NCBI GenBank assembly: GCA_963734815.1
Contig: CAVTIH010000002.1
Span: 248,001-312,000 of the forward strand
Reading direction: 5' to 3'
Source: Palsa-744 sp963734815
GTDB lineage: Bacteria > Actinomycetota > Thermoleophilia > Solirubrobacterales > Solirubrobacteraceae
Length of the DNA: 64,000 bases
The notes under the pieces: generated by a model
What the model saw: only the letters and a program-made list of their open reading frames with translations
What the model was told of the DNA's origin: nothing
The model's database searches: none
Made by a program: the position numbers and the translations under genes
In this document: positions 18,114 to 27,258 of the stretch, one piece after another
How the letters are laid out: the number at the start of each line of letters is the position of its first letter
Numbering within the stretch: the stretch's first letter is position 1

Positions 18114-19011
18114 GTCCCCGCAGGTACGCCCCCGCGTCCATCGGGCGCCCGCCGGGAGACTGGACCTCCAGCAGCTCCAGCGCACCGTCGCTTGTCCCGT
18201 ACAACAGGTGTCCGGCGCTTGCCGCCAACCTCCCAACGGGGACACGTGCCTCCTCCCCCAGCGCCGCGCGCGAGACGCCCAGCAGCGTGCCATCCGCCAA
18301 CGCCAGGCGCGCGCCGATGTGGGGGTGCAGCGCGCGCACCTGGCGCTCCAGCTCGACCGCCGTGCGCCCCGGGTCGAGCAGGCGGTCCTCGGCGCCGATC
18401 TTCTCCGCGTAGGTCACCCCCGCCTCGGGCTGCTCCTCGAAGCGCGGCGGCTGCCCTCCCTCCCACTCGTCCAGGACCTTCACAAGCAGCTCGCCGCCGA
18501 GCCGCTGCAGGCGCTCCGCCAGCGACCCGTACGTGTCGGCCGGGCCGATCGCCTCCTGCACGGCCGCGCACACCGGCCCGCTGTCGAGGCCCTCGGTGAG
18601 ACGCATGATCGACACGCCCGTCCGCGCGTCACCCGCCATGATCGCCCGCTCGACCGGTGCCGCCCCACGCCAGCGCGGCAGCAGCGAAGGGTGCACGTTC
18701 AGCAGCTCGTACGCCGACAGCAGCGGCTCCTTGATCAGCGCCCCGAAGGCGCACACCACCAGCACCGCCTCCTCCCCCGCGACATCCCGCACCCGCGCGC
18801 ACACCTCGGGATCGTTGATCCGCTGTGGCTGCTCGAGCGCGATGTCCAGCGCTCGCGCCGCCTGGGCCACCGGCGGCGCGGCCAGCCGCCGGCCCCTGCC
18901 GCGCGGGCGGTCGGGGCGTGTCAGCGCCAGCCGCGGGCGGTGCCCGCTCGCCGACAGGCGCTCCAGCACGGCCGCCGCGAAGTCGGAGGTGCCGAGGAAG
19001 ATGGTGCGCAA
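18103..19011 (-). CDS. fmt: Methionyl-tRNA formyltransferase
   Basis: Fmt formylates initiator Met-tRNA. I place the start at the TTG at 19011 (LRTIFLGTSDFAAAVL), 13 bases after the def stop, giving 302 residues; the frame is open further upstream but that extension is Arg/Pro-rich and overlaps def. The catalytic NVHPSLLPRWRGAAPVERAI motif lies at about 100-120, and the C-terminal OB-like domain follows. It is paired with def as in most bacteria. Confidence 0.94.
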   Translation of the reverse strand: MRTIFLGTSDFAAAVLERLSASGHRPRLALTRPDRPRGRGRRLAAPPVAQAARALDIALEQPQRINDPEVCARVRDVAGEEAVLVVCAFGALIKEPLLSAYELLNVHPSLLPRWRGAAPVERAIMAGDARTGVSIMRLTEGLDSGPVCAAVQEAIGPADTYGSLAERLQRLGGELLVKVLDEWEGGQPPRFEEQPEAGVTYAEKIGAEDRLLDPGRTAVELERQVRALHPHIGARLALADGTLLGVSRAALGEEARVPVGRLAASAGHLLYGTSDGALELLEVQSPGGRPMDAGAYLRGHAL

Positions 19012-19024
19012 CGCGCCGAGCGAC

Positions 19025-19678
19025 CTATGCGGGGGCGGCCGGGGCCGTCGACCGCTCGGCGGCCGGTCGTCGAGACCCATCCTCGGCTTCCCGCGCCTCC
19101 CGCAACGCGCGCATCGCATCCCGGCGCGCCTCGCGCGAGATCCGATCGAGGATCAGCACCCCTTCGAGGTGGTCCATCTCGTGCTGGATCACACGTGCCG
19201 GCAGGCCCTCCTCCTCGACCGTCAGCTCCCTGCCTTGCGTGTCCTGCGCGCGCACTCTCACGCGCGCGGCGCGCTCGACCTCGACGTGCACCCCGGGCAG
19301 GCTCAGGCAGCCCTCCTCCTTGACCTCTCGCTCCTCGCTCTCCCACTCAAGCACTGGGTTCACCAGCGCGCTGACGGGATCGTCCTCGTACGCTTTGTAC
19401 ACCAACACCCGGTGCAGCACACCGACCTGGGTCGCCGCCAGGCCGACGCCGAGCGCTTCCTCCATCAGCTCCCCCATCCGCTGCACCTCGGCACGCAGCC
19501 GCTCGTCGAAGCGCTCGACCGCCACCGCGCTCGCGCGCAGCACCGGGTCCCCCAGCTTTCGCACCTGGCGCAGCGCCGCGTCGCGGCGCGCACGCGTCTC
19601 CTCGTCGAGCTCCTCCGCCGGCTCGTCGGGCTCCTCGACCTCAATGGGGTCCTCTACGCTCGCACTCATCTCCGCCAA
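19025..19678 (-). CDS. def: Peptide deformylase
   Basis: Def removes the N-formyl group from nascent proteins. All three metal-site motifs are present in this 217-residue protein: GVGLAATQVG, EGCLSLPG (metal Cys) and the HEMDH helix with two metal His and the catalytic Glu. An acidic N-terminal extension of about 35 residues and an Ala/Pro-rich tail flank the core. It starts 2 bases after the priA stop; an internal ATG at 19669 is an alternative start. Confidence 0.95.
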   Translation of the reverse strand: MAEMSASVEDPIEVEEPDEPAEELDEETRARRDAALRQVRKLGDPVLRASAVAVERFDERLRAEVQRMGELMEEALGVGLAATQVGVLHRVLVYKAYEDDPVSALVNPVLEWESEEREVKEEGCLSLPGVHVEVERAARVRVRAQDTQGRELTVEEEGLPARVIQHEMDHLEGVLILDRISREARRDAMRALREAREAEDGSRRPAAERSTAPAAPA

Positions 19679-19680
19679 TT

Positions 19681-21723
19681 CTATTGCGGGTCCACATCGA
19701 CGCTGAAGCTCACCCCCGCGTGCTCCTTCGCGCTCGCCGCGCGCTGCACCGCCGCACCCACGCCCCCCACCGCCGCACCCCGGTCGCTCGCCTTCACCAG
19801 CAGCATCCTGCGCTCCCTACCACGCAGCCGGAACAGCGCCGCGGGTCCCAGCACGCTGCAGCGCTCCAGCCCATCCAGCCGCGCGCGCACGGCGCTCGCC
19901 GCCGCCTGCGCACGCGCCGCCTCCGGGGCGGCGCACACGATCCGGATCAGGTGCGCGAACGGCGGGTAGCGCAGCGCCGCCCGGCGCTGCAGCTCGCCCG
20001 CCAGGAAACCCTCGCTGTCGTGCCGCGCCGCGTGCGCGATCGCCCGCGCCTCGGGGGCGATCGTCTGCACCAGCACCCTCCCCTCACCGCCGCGCCCGAC
20101 TCGGCCGGCGAGCTGGGCGATCAGCGCGAAGGTGCGCTCCTCCGCGCGGAAGTCGGGGAAGCGCAGCGTCGCGTCCGCGTCCACCACCACGCCGAGGCGC
20201 ACGTCGGGGAAGTCGTGGCCCTTCGCCACCATCTGCGTGCCGATCAGCACGCCCGCCGGGGCGTCGCCGAAGCGGCGCAGCAGCGCGCCCACGCCCTCCC
20301 CGCCCGCGCCGGCGGGGATCGTGTCCGCGTCCAGACGGAAGATCGGGAAGCGCTCGCCGTCTCCCAGCGCCCCCTGCAGATCGTGCTGCAGCCGCTCGGT
20401 GCCGGCGCCATGGCGCGCAAGCGCCGTCGAGCCACAGCCACAGCGCTCCGGCACATGCTCGCTGTGGTCGCAGTGATGGCACCTCACCTGCGCCTCCCGG
20501 CGATGGAACACCAGCGCCACGTCGCACTGCGGGCAGCTCCACACCTTCCCGCACGAGCGGCAGGAGAGGAAGTTCGACCAACCCCGGCGGTTGAGCAGCA
20601 CGATCGCCTTGCCCCCTGCTCGCCGCAAATCTGCGAGCGCCTGCGCCGTCTGCGGGTGCAGCCCGTGGCTCTGCTCGCGCATGTCGAGCAGCTCCACCGG
20701 CGGCAGCGGACGGCCGTCCACCCGGCGGGGAAGGCGCACACGCTCGAGCGCATGGTGGCTCTCCGGCCGCGGCGTCGCGCTGCCCAGCAGCAACAGCGCG
20801 CCCTGCAGCGCGGCGCGCTTGGCGGCGACCTCGCGGGCGTCGTAGCGGGGGTCGCCTTCGTGCTTGTAGGAGGCGTCGTGCTCCTCGTCGACGACGATCA
20901 ACCCCAGCTCCTCGATCGGCGCGAACACCGCCGAGCGCGGGCCCACGCACACGCGTGCCTCGCCCGTCCGCAGTCGCCGCCACTCCTCCCGGCGCTGAGC
21001 CGCGGTCAGGCGCGAGTGCAGTACCGCCACCGTCTCTCCAAAGCGCCCCACGAAGCGGCCGACGATCTGTGGGGTGAGTGCGATCTCCGGCACCAGCACG
21101 ATCGCGCCCCGACCGCGTCGCAGCGCGCACGCCGCGGCGCGCAGGTACACCTCCGTCTTACCCGACCCGGTGATTCCGTGCAGCAGCAGCGCCGAGGATT
21201 GGGAAGCCCACCCACCCGGAGCCCGCCCACCCGCGGGTGCCGCAAGCCGCTGCTCGATCGCCTCCAGCGCCTGGCGCTGGTCATCGGTCAGTGGCGGTGG
21301 CTGGCTGTGCAGCCTTCCGACCGGCTCATGCCGCGGGCGGGCGACCGCGCGCGCACGGCGCTTGCGCACGCCGATGCCGGCCGGGCCCTTGCCGGTCGCG
21401 CCGGCGGGCAGCACCAGCCGCAGCGCACGCGCCACCGTCGAGCAGTACTCCGCCGCCAGCCACTCCGCCAATGCCACCAGGTCCACGGGTACGCCGAGCT
21501 CGAGCGCACGCAGTGGCTCCAGCAGCTTCTCATCAGCCACCTCGCTGCGCTCCGAGAGGCCCGTCACGACCCCCAGCACCTCGCGCCGCCCGAACGGCAC
21601 CACCAACATCGAGCCGACCCCGACGGCACCCCCCTCGAGCTCAGGCGGCAGCCGATAGTCGAACGGGCCGCGCAGCGCGCGGGCCGTGGTCAGGGGCTCA
21701 ACTTTGGCGATCTCACTCGGCAT
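19681..21723 (-). CDS. priA: Primosomal protein N' (replication restart helicase)
   Basis: PriA reloads the replisome at stalled forks. The 680-residue protein has the 3' DNA-binding domain (to about 100), Walker A GITGSGKTEVYLR, the Walker B DEEHDASYKHE, and the cysteine-rich zinc-binding insertion (CRSCGKVWSCPQC, CHHCDH, CGCGS). A Pro/Gly-rich insertion (APAGGRAPGGWAS) precedes Walker A. The family motifs indicate a full-length enzyme. The start codon lies about 8 bases beyond a GC-rich hairpin element with no obvious ribosome-binding site. Confidence 0.95.
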   Translation of the reverse strand: MPSEIAKVEPLTTARALRGPFDYRLPPELEGGAVGVGSMLVVPFGRREVLGVVTGLSERSEVADEKLLEPLRALELGVPVDLVALAEWLAAEYCSTVARALRLVLPAGATGKGPAGIGVRKRRARAVARPRHEPVGRLHSQPPPLTDDQRQALEAIEQRLAAPAGGRAPGGWASQSSALLLHGITGSGKTEVYLRAAACALRRGRGAIVLVPEIALTPQIVGRFVGRFGETVAVLHSRLTAAQRREEWRRLRTGEARVCVGPRSAVFAPIEELGLIVVDEEHDASYKHEGDPRYDAREVAAKRAALQGALLLLGSATPRPESHHALERVRLPRRVDGRPLPPVELLDMREQSHGLHPQTAQALADLRRAGGKAIVLLNRRGWSNFLSCRSCGKVWSCPQCDVALVFHRREAQVRCHHCDHSEHVPERCGCGSTALARHGAGTERLQHDLQGALGDGERFPIFRLDADTIPAGAGGEGVGALLRRFGDAPAGVLIGTQMVAKGHDFPDVRLGVVVDADATLRFPDFRAEERTFALIAQLAGRVGRGGEGRVLVQTIAPEARAIAHAARHDSEGFLAGELQRRAALRYPPFAHLIRIVCAAPEAARAQAAASAVRARLDGLERCSVLGPAALFRLRGRERRMLLVKASDRGAAVGGVGAAVQRAASAKEHAGVSFSVDVDPQ

Positions 21724-21730
21724 CCGAAAG

Positions 21731-21775
21731 AAGAGGGGCCCGGCTCCCGGCCTTCGGCCGACTGCGCCACCCTCT
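21731..21775 (-). repeat. Hairpin element, short form, between metK and priA
   Basis: Read on the minus strand this 45-base element starts AGAGGGTGGCGCAGTCGGCC and ends GGGCCCCTCTT. Outer arms AGAGGG and CCCTCT can pair, and an inner CGGCC-GAA-GGCCG hairpin forms. The same two ends enclose a longer element in the aroF leader (28315-28406). It could terminate metK transcription or shape the priA leader; its repeated occurrence suggests a genome-wide small repeat. Confidence 0.7.
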
Positions 21776-21807
21776 AGGTCTCACACTAGATGGAGCACCG
21801 GACCGGA

Positions 21808-23046
21808 TCACATCTTGGTGGCGCCAGCCCCCAGCCCCGCCGCCTCGCGCAGCTCCTCGGCCTTGTCGGTGCGCTCCCACGTGAAGTCGTGGTCGTCGCG
21901 GCCGAAGTGGCCGTATGCCGCGGTCTTCTGATAGATCGGGCGGTGCAGCCGCAACTCCTCGCGGAACGCACCGGGGCGCAGGTCGAAGTGCTCTTGGACC
22001 AGCTCCGTGATACGTCCGCGGCCAATCTTCTCGGTGCCGAACGTCTCAACCATCACCGACACCGGGCGCGCGACGCCGATCGCGTACGCCACCTGAACCT
22101 CCGCGCGGTCGGCGAGACCGGCGGCGACGATGTTCTTCGCCACCCACCTGACCGCGTAGGCCGCCGAGCGGTCCACCTTGGAGGGATCCTTGCCCGAGAA
22201 TGCACCGCCGCCGTGGCGTGCCATGCCGCCATAGGTGTCGACGATGATCTTGCGCCCCGTCAGCCCGCAGTCGCCCATCGGGCCGCCGATCACGAAGCGA
22301 CCGGTCGGGTTGACCAGGAAGTTGCGCAGCAGCTCCTTCTCCTCGTAGAGCTCCGCCGGCAGCACTGGGCGCAGCACGTGCTCGAAGAGGTCGGGCTTGA
22401 TCAACGTCTCGCTGTCGATCCCGTCGGCGTGCTGTGTGGAGATCAGGATCTTCTCCACCCCCACCGGCCGCCCGTCGCGGTAGCGAACCGTCACCTGCGT
22501 CTTGCCGTCCGGGCGCAGGTAGGGCAGCACGTCTGCCTTGCGCACCTCCGCCAGGCGCTTGGAGAGCTTGTGCGCCAGCAGGATCGGCAGCGGCATCAGC
22601 TCCTCGGTCTCGCTGGTCGCATACCCGAACATCATCCCCTGGTCGCCCGCTCCCGCCAAGTCGAAGCGGTCGTCGTCGAGCGGGTCGTGGCGCGTCTCGT
22701 ATGCCGCGTCCACACCCTGCGCGATGTCCGGCGACTGCCGGTCGATCGCATTGATCACCGCGCACGTGTCGCAGTCGAAGCCAAATGCCGCGTTGTCGTA
22801 GCCGATGCCCCGCACCGTCTCGCGCGCCACCTGGGGAATGTCCACATAAGTTTCTGTCGTGATCTCCCCCGACACCACGATCAGTCCCGTGTTGACCAGC
22901 GTCTCACACGCCACGCGACCATTCGGGTCCTCGCGCATCACGGCATCGAGCACGCCGTCGGAGATCTGGTCGGCGATCTTGTCCGGGTGCCCCTCGGTTA
23001 CCGACTCGCTGGTGAACAGGTATTCGCTGTCTGAAAGCTCGCTCAT
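21808..23046 (-). CDS. metK: S-adenosylmethionine synthetase
   Basis: MetK makes SAM from methionine and ATP. This 412-residue protein carries the ATP-binding GHPDKIADQISD near the N-terminus, the catalytic-loop region ATSETEELMPLP, and GGGAFSGKDPSKVDRSAAY near the C-terminus. Length is normal for the family (about 380-410). I found no SAM riboswitch in the 37 bases separating it from der. Confidence 0.97.
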   Translation of the reverse strand: MSELSDSEYLFTSESVTEGHPDKIADQISDGVLDAVMREDPNGRVACETLVNTGLIVVSGEITTETYVDIPQVARETVRGIGYDNAAFGFDCDTCAVINAIDRQSPDIAQGVDAAYETRHDPLDDDRFDLAGAGDQGMMFGYATSETEELMPLPILLAHKLSKRLAEVRKADVLPYLRPDGKTQVTVRYRDGRPVGVEKILISTQHADGIDSETLIKPDLFEHVLRPVLPAELYEEKELLRNFLVNPTGRFVIGGPMGDCGLTGRKIIVDTYGGMARHGGGAFSGKDPSKVDRSAAYAVRWVAKNIVAAGLADRAEVQVAYAIGVARPVSVMVETFGTEKIGRGRITELVQEHFDLRPGAFREELRLHRPIYQKTAAYGHFGRDDHDFTWERTDKAEELREAAGLGAGATKM

Positions 23047-23083
23047 AGGGGCCAGTGTACCGGCAGGCCCTCGCCCGTTCTCT

Positions 23084-24490
23084 CTACGCGGCCGAGCGCG
23101 CGCCGCGACGCCGTCCGCGGGGTGAGTCGGCCCCAGCGGCGCTGCGCTGGCCCCGTTCGACGAAGTCGATGATCAGCGGCACTCCGTCCATGCCGTAGCG
23201 AGCGCGCAGGCGGTTCTCCAGGAAGTACGCATAGTCGCGCGTCACCCGCTCACGCGAGTTGACCTGAATCGCAAAACGCGGGGGCCGCTCGCCGGTTTGG
23301 GTCATGTAGATCGGCTTCAGGCGGTGCTGGCTGGAACCCCGGCGCGTGCCGATCGGTGGCTGGCGCGCCTGCACCGCCTCCGCGAGGAAGCGGTTGAGCT
23401 CGGGCGTGGGGATGCGCCCCGCCATCCGATCCCCCAGCGCCAGCGCCTCGGTCAGCAGGCGCGCGGTGTGCCGACCGGTGATCGCGCTCGCCGTCAGCAC
23501 GCGCGGGCGCAGCCGCAGCTTCTCGGCCACACGCGCGCGCTCGTGCGCGAGCGCCGCCTCGCGCGCCTTGTCGTCCTGCACCTCGGGGTGGGACTCGGCG
23601 AACAGGTCCCACTTGTTGAGCACGATCGCCGTCGCACAGCCGGCTTTCATCGCGAGCTCCGCGATCCGCAGGTCCTGGGCCGTGACCCCTTCGGTGGCGT
23701 CGCATACGACCAGCGCCACTTCCGCGCGCTCGGCCGCACGGCGGGAGCGCAGCGCGGTGTAGTACTCGACGGAGTCCGCCACCTTCGACTGGCGGCGCAT
23801 CCCGGCGGTGTCGATCAGCGTCACGCCGCGCCCCTCCACGACCAGCGGCGTGTCGATCGCGTCGCGGGTGGTGCCCGCCAGCTCGGAGACGATCACCCGC
23901 TCCTCACCGAGGAAGCGGTTGACCAGCGAGGACTTGCCGACGTTCGGGCGACCGATCAGCGCGAGGCGCAGCGTGTCAGACTCCGGGGCGGCCTCGGAGG
24001 GCCCCAGCAGCTCCACGATGCGGTCCAGTAGATCGCCCGAGCCGAGCCCCTGCGCGGCGGACACCGCCAGCGGCTCGCCCAGCCCAAGGCGGTGCAGCTC
24101 GGCCGCCAGCGGCAGATCGCCGACCGTGTCGCACTTGTTGGCTACCACGACACTCGGCAGCGGCGAGCGGCGCAGCAGATCCGCCAGCTCCTCATCGCCG
24201 GGGCGAACTCCCGCGCGCGCGTCGACCACCAGCACCGCCACCTGCGCTTCGGCGAGGCCCGCCCGCGCCTGCTCGCGGATCGAGCCGGCCAGCGGATCCT
24301 CGTCGCGGAAATCCACGCCACCGGTGTCGATCAGCGTGAACGTACGCCCGCTCCACTCGCACTCGACCTCGTTGCGGTCGCGCGTCACCCCGGGGCGCTC
24401 GTGCACGACGGCGGTGCGCGTCCCGCTCAGGCGATTGACCAGCGAGGACTTGCCCACGTTGGGATAGCCGATGATGGCGACCTTTTGCAT
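23084..24490 (-). CDS. der: Ribosome-associated GTPase Der (EngA)
   Basis: Der is a tandem-GTPase 50S assembly factor. Two G domains are seen: GYPNVGKSSLVN with VANKCD, and GRPNVGKSSLVN with LNKWD, followed by the KH-like C-terminal domain (QVNSRERVTRDYAYFLENRL). The 468-residue length is normal. A basic tail (RRGARSAA) ends the protein. It is the last gene of the aroF-tyrA-aroA-cmk-der run. Confidence 0.96.
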   Translation of the reverse strand: MQKVAIIGYPNVGKSSLVNRLSGTRTAVVHERPGVTRDRNEVECEWSGRTFTLIDTGGVDFRDEDPLAGSIREQARAGLAEAQVAVLVVDARAGVRPGDEELADLLRRSPLPSVVVANKCDTVGDLPLAAELHRLGLGEPLAVSAAQGLGSGDLLDRIVELLGPSEAAPESDTLRLALIGRPNVGKSSLVNRFLGEERVIVSELAGTTRDAIDTPLVVEGRGVTLIDTAGMRRQSKVADSVEYYTALRSRRAAERAEVALVVCDATEGVTAQDLRIAELAMKAGCATAIVLNKWDLFAESHPEVQDDKAREAALAHERARVAEKLRLRPRVLTASAITGRHTARLLTEALALGDRMAGRIPTPELNRFLAEAVQARQPPIGTRRGSSQHRLKPIYMTQTGERPPRFAIQVNSRERVTRDYAYFLENRLRARYGMDGVPLIIDFVERGQRSAAGADSPRGRRRGARSAA

Positions 24491-24504
24491 TGGTCCAGTA
24501 TGAG

Positions 24505-25113
24505 CTATGGGCGGGCCATGGCCGCGATGCGCTCCACCGCGTCGCTGACGTCGAGCCCGGTGGTGTCGAGCACGACGGCGTCCGCGGCGGCCCGCAGCGG
24601 ACTGTGCTCGCGATCGGAGTCGCGCTGGTCGCGTTGGCGCAGTTCGTCTAGCACCGCCTCACGATCGAGGCCGAGCTCCGCGGCGCGCCGGCGCGCCCGC
24701 TCGGCCGGGTCGGCGATGAGGAAGATCTTCAACGTCGCATCGGGCGCGACCACCGTGCCGATATCCCGACCCTCGGCCACCCAATCGCCGTGGGACAGAA
24801 GCTCGCGTTGCAATGCAACCAGCGCCTCGCGCACGGCCGGGTCGGGGGCAACCAGCGATGCCTTCTCGGAGACCTCCAGCGTGCGGATCTCCTCGGTCAC
24901 ATCGCGGCCGTTCAGCAACACGCGCTCCCCCAGCTCGATGCGGACGCCCCGCGCCAGCCGCGAGGGCGTCTGATCGGGCGATGCGAGCGCCAGTAAAGCC
25001 ACGCAGCGATACATCGCCCCGCTGTCCAGATAAGTGAAACCCAGCCTGCTCGCGACCGCGCGTGCGACCGTGGACTTGCCGGCCCCGGCGGGGCCGTCGA
25101 TCGCGATCACCAT
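24505..25113 (-). CDS. cmk: Cytidylate kinase
   Basis: Cmk phosphorylates CMP and dCMP. The 202-residue enzyme begins with the P-loop IAIDGPAGAGKSTVARAVA and has YLDSGAMYRC and EGRDIGTVVAPDA, both typical of bacterial CMP kinases. Its ATG shares one base with the aroA stop. The aroA-cmk-der order is common in Gram-positive and actinobacterial genomes. Confidence 0.96.
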   Translation of the reverse strand: MVIAIDGPAGAGKSTVARAVASRLGFTYLDSGAMYRCVALLALASPDQTPSRLARGVRIELGERVLLNGRDVTEEIRTLEVSEKASLVAPDPAVREALVALQRELLSHGDWVAEGRDIGTVVAPDATLKIFLIADPAERARRRAAELGLDREAVLDELRQRDQRDSDREHSPLRAAADAVVLDTTGLDVSDAVERIAAMARP

Positions 25114-26408
25114 CAGCCCGCCAACCGTTCGAGATCCTCCACGAAACCCGGATAGGACACCGCGGCAACCTCCATCCCGCGGACCTCCACCCCCTCGCGC
25201 GAGGCGAGGCCCGCGACCGCGCCGAGCATCGCCAGGCGGTGGTCGCCGTGGGCGTCGAGCACCCCGCCGCGCAGCCCACCTGTCCCCGTGACCGCGAAGC
25301 CGTCATCGGTCGCCTCGATCTCCGCGCCGAGCCCGCGCAGGCCGCCGACGACTGTGGCGATCCGGTCGGACTCCTTGACGCGCAGCTCGTGCGCGCCGCG
25401 CACCACCGTCTCGCCTTCGGCGAAGCAGCCGAGCAGCGCGATCAACGGCAGCTCGTCGATCGCCAGCGGCACCTCCGCGGGACTCACGGAGGTCCCCTCC
25501 AGCCCGCCCGCGGCAACGTCGAGGTCGCTGACCGGCTCGTGTGCGATCAGCTCACCGGCCTCATCCTCCAGGTCGCCGAGCACGATTCCCTGCATCCGCA
25601 TCAGGATCCGCAGGAAGCCGCTGCGCGTCCAGTTGACGCCGACATCGCGGATCAACAGGCGCGAGCCCCCCACCAGTACTCCCGCGGCGATCATGAACGC
25701 GGCGGAGCTCGGGTCGCCGGGCACCCGCACGCGCTCCAGCACCAGCTCGTCGGCGTTGGTGACGGTGACGCTGCGACCGTTGCGGTGGATGCGGGCACCG
25801 GCGCTCAGCAGCATCCGCTCGGTGTGATCGCGGCTGCGCTCGGGCTCGGTGACGGTGCTCGCGCCGTCCGCCGCCAGCGCGGCGAGCAGCACGCACGACT
25901 TCACCTGGGCGCTCGCGACCGGCAGCGTGTAGGAGATCGAGTGCAGCCGCGCGCCCCGTACGCTCAGCGGCGGGTAACGGCCCTCGCGCGCATCCAGGTC
26001 GGCGCCCATCAGACGCAGCGGCTCGATCACGCGGTCGACCGGGCGGCGGCGGATCGACTCGTCGCCGTCGAGCGTGAACGAGCGACCCTCTTGGGCCGCC
26101 AGCCAGCCGGGCAGCAGGCGCAGCGGCGTGCCCGCGTTGCCTACGTCGATCAGGCCGCCCGGCTCGCGCGCCTCGCGCAGGCCGGCGCCGCGCACGACGA
26201 CCGCGTCGGGGCGCACCTCGACCAGCGCGCCCAGCGCACGCGCGGCGTCCAGCGTGGAGGTCGTGTCGGCCGCGTGCAGGTAGTTCTCGATCCGCACCGG
26301 GTAGGAGGCCATCGCGCCGAGCAGCGCCGCGCGGTGGGAGATCGACTTGTCCGCCGGCGCGGTCAGCTCGCCCGTGAGCGGGCCGGAGGGCTCAAAGCGC
26401 ACGTTCAT
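25113..26408 (-). CDS. aroA: 3-phosphoshikimate 1-carboxyvinyltransferase (EPSP synthase)
   Basis: AroA joins shikimate 3-phosphate and phosphoenolpyruvate, the sixth shikimate step. The ATG at 26408 (MNVRFEPSGPL) is the natural start; the 35-codon upstream extension in frame is Arg-rich and rejected. Motifs are PADKSISHRAALLGAMA, GNAGTPLRLLPGWLA, and KESDRIATVVGGLRGLGA. The 431-residue length is normal. It sits 10 bases from tyrA. Confidence 0.96.
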   Translation of the reverse strand: MNVRFEPSGPLTGELTAPADKSISHRAALLGAMASYPVRIENYLHAADTTSTLDAARALGALVEVRPDAVVVRGAGLREAREPGGLIDVGNAGTPLRLLPGWLAAQEGRSFTLDGDESIRRRPVDRVIEPLRLMGADLDAREGRYPPLSVRGARLHSISYTLPVASAQVKSCVLLAALAADGASTVTEPERSRDHTERMLLSAGARIHRNGRSVTVTNADELVLERVRVPGDPSSAAFMIAAGVLVGGSRLLIRDVGVNWTRSGFLRILMRMQGIVLGDLEDEAGELIAHEPVSDLDVAAGGLEGTSVSPAEVPLAIDELPLIALLGCFAEGETVVRGAHELRVKESDRIATVVGGLRGLGAEIEATDDGFAVTGTGGLRGGVLDAHGDHRLAMLGAVAGLASREGVEVRGMEVAAVSYPGFVEDLERLAG

Positions 26409-26418
26409 GCCCGGCAGA

Positions 26419-27258
26419 CTACGAGCCGCCGCCCAGCAGCGCCTCGCGGGCGGCGCGCGCGCGCTCGTTCCAGGCCGCCAACGCACCGGCATCTGCTCGC
26501 GCGAGCGCGGCACGCACCTCCTCGAGTGCCGTCACCGCCTGCTCGATCGCCTCGCTCAACGCGTCGCGGTTGGCGAGGTAGATGTCGGTCCAGATCGCCG
26601 TGTTGGCGCCGGCGACCCTGATCGTGTCACGCAGGCTGGGGCCGACCGCCGGCGGGCAGCCCTCGCGCTCGAACACCCCCGCCGCCTGCGCCACGAGCAC
26701 GTTGGCCAAGACGTGCGGGAGATGCGAGACGCTCGCCATCAGACGGTCGTGCGCGTCGGCCGCGATCTCGGCGGGCCGTGCGCCGAGCAGCTCGATCACA
26801 CGCTCCAGGCGCTCATACAACACCCGATCGGTGCTCGGCGCCGGCGTCAAGTACCAGGTGGCGCCCTCGAAGAGGTCCTCGCGGGCGTTCTCCACGCCAG
26901 CCGTCTCCGCGCCCGCAAGCGGGTGTCCGCCCACGAAGCGCGGGTCTTCGCGCGCGTCACGGAGCGCGAGCTTGGTCGAGCCGACGTCGCTGACCACACA
27001 ACCGGGGCCGGCGAGCGCCAGCGCTTCGCGCACGGTCTCCGCGAGCACCCCCACCGGCGCGGCGGCGAAGACGACCTCCGACCCCGCCACCGCCGTGGCG
27101 ATGTCCGGCGCCTGCTCGTCGATCGCCCCGCGCTCGAGCGCGGCGGCGCACGCCCGCCGGTCGGGGTCGTATCCACAGACCAGCTCCCCCGCACGCCGGC
27201 GAGCGGCGAGCCCAATCGACCCGCCGATCAAGCCGACGCCCAGGATCGCGATCTTCAC
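26419..27258 (-). CDS. tyrA: Prephenate dehydrogenase
   Basis: TyrA oxidatively decarboxylates prephenate on the tyrosine branch. The 279-residue protein starts with the Rossmann motif ILGVGLIGGSIGLAA and has GGHPLAGAETAGV and a helical C-terminal domain with SVSHLPHVLA. It lacks an ACT domain, so feedback control may lie elsewhere. Its start overlaps the aroF stop by 4 bases. Arogenate specificity cannot be excluded. Confidence 0.92.
   Translation of the reverse strand: MKIAILGVGLIGGSIGLAARRRAGELVCGYDPDRRACAAALERGAIDEQAPDIATAVAGSEVVFAAAPVGVLAETVREALALAGPGCVVSDVGSTKLALRDAREDPRFVGGHPLAGAETAGVENAREDLFEGATWYLTPAPSTDRVLYERLERVIELLGARPAEIAADAHDRLMASVSHLPHVLANVLVAQAAGVFEREGCPPAVGPSLRDTIRVAGANTAIWTDIYLANRDALSEAIEQAVTALEEVRAALARADAGALAAWNERARAAREALLGGGS

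Noticed and set aside
21731..21775. tRNA-like 5' end (AGAGGGTGGCGCAGT)
   Set aside because: The D-stem is not completed, no anticodon or T-arm follows, and the element is too short for a tRNA.
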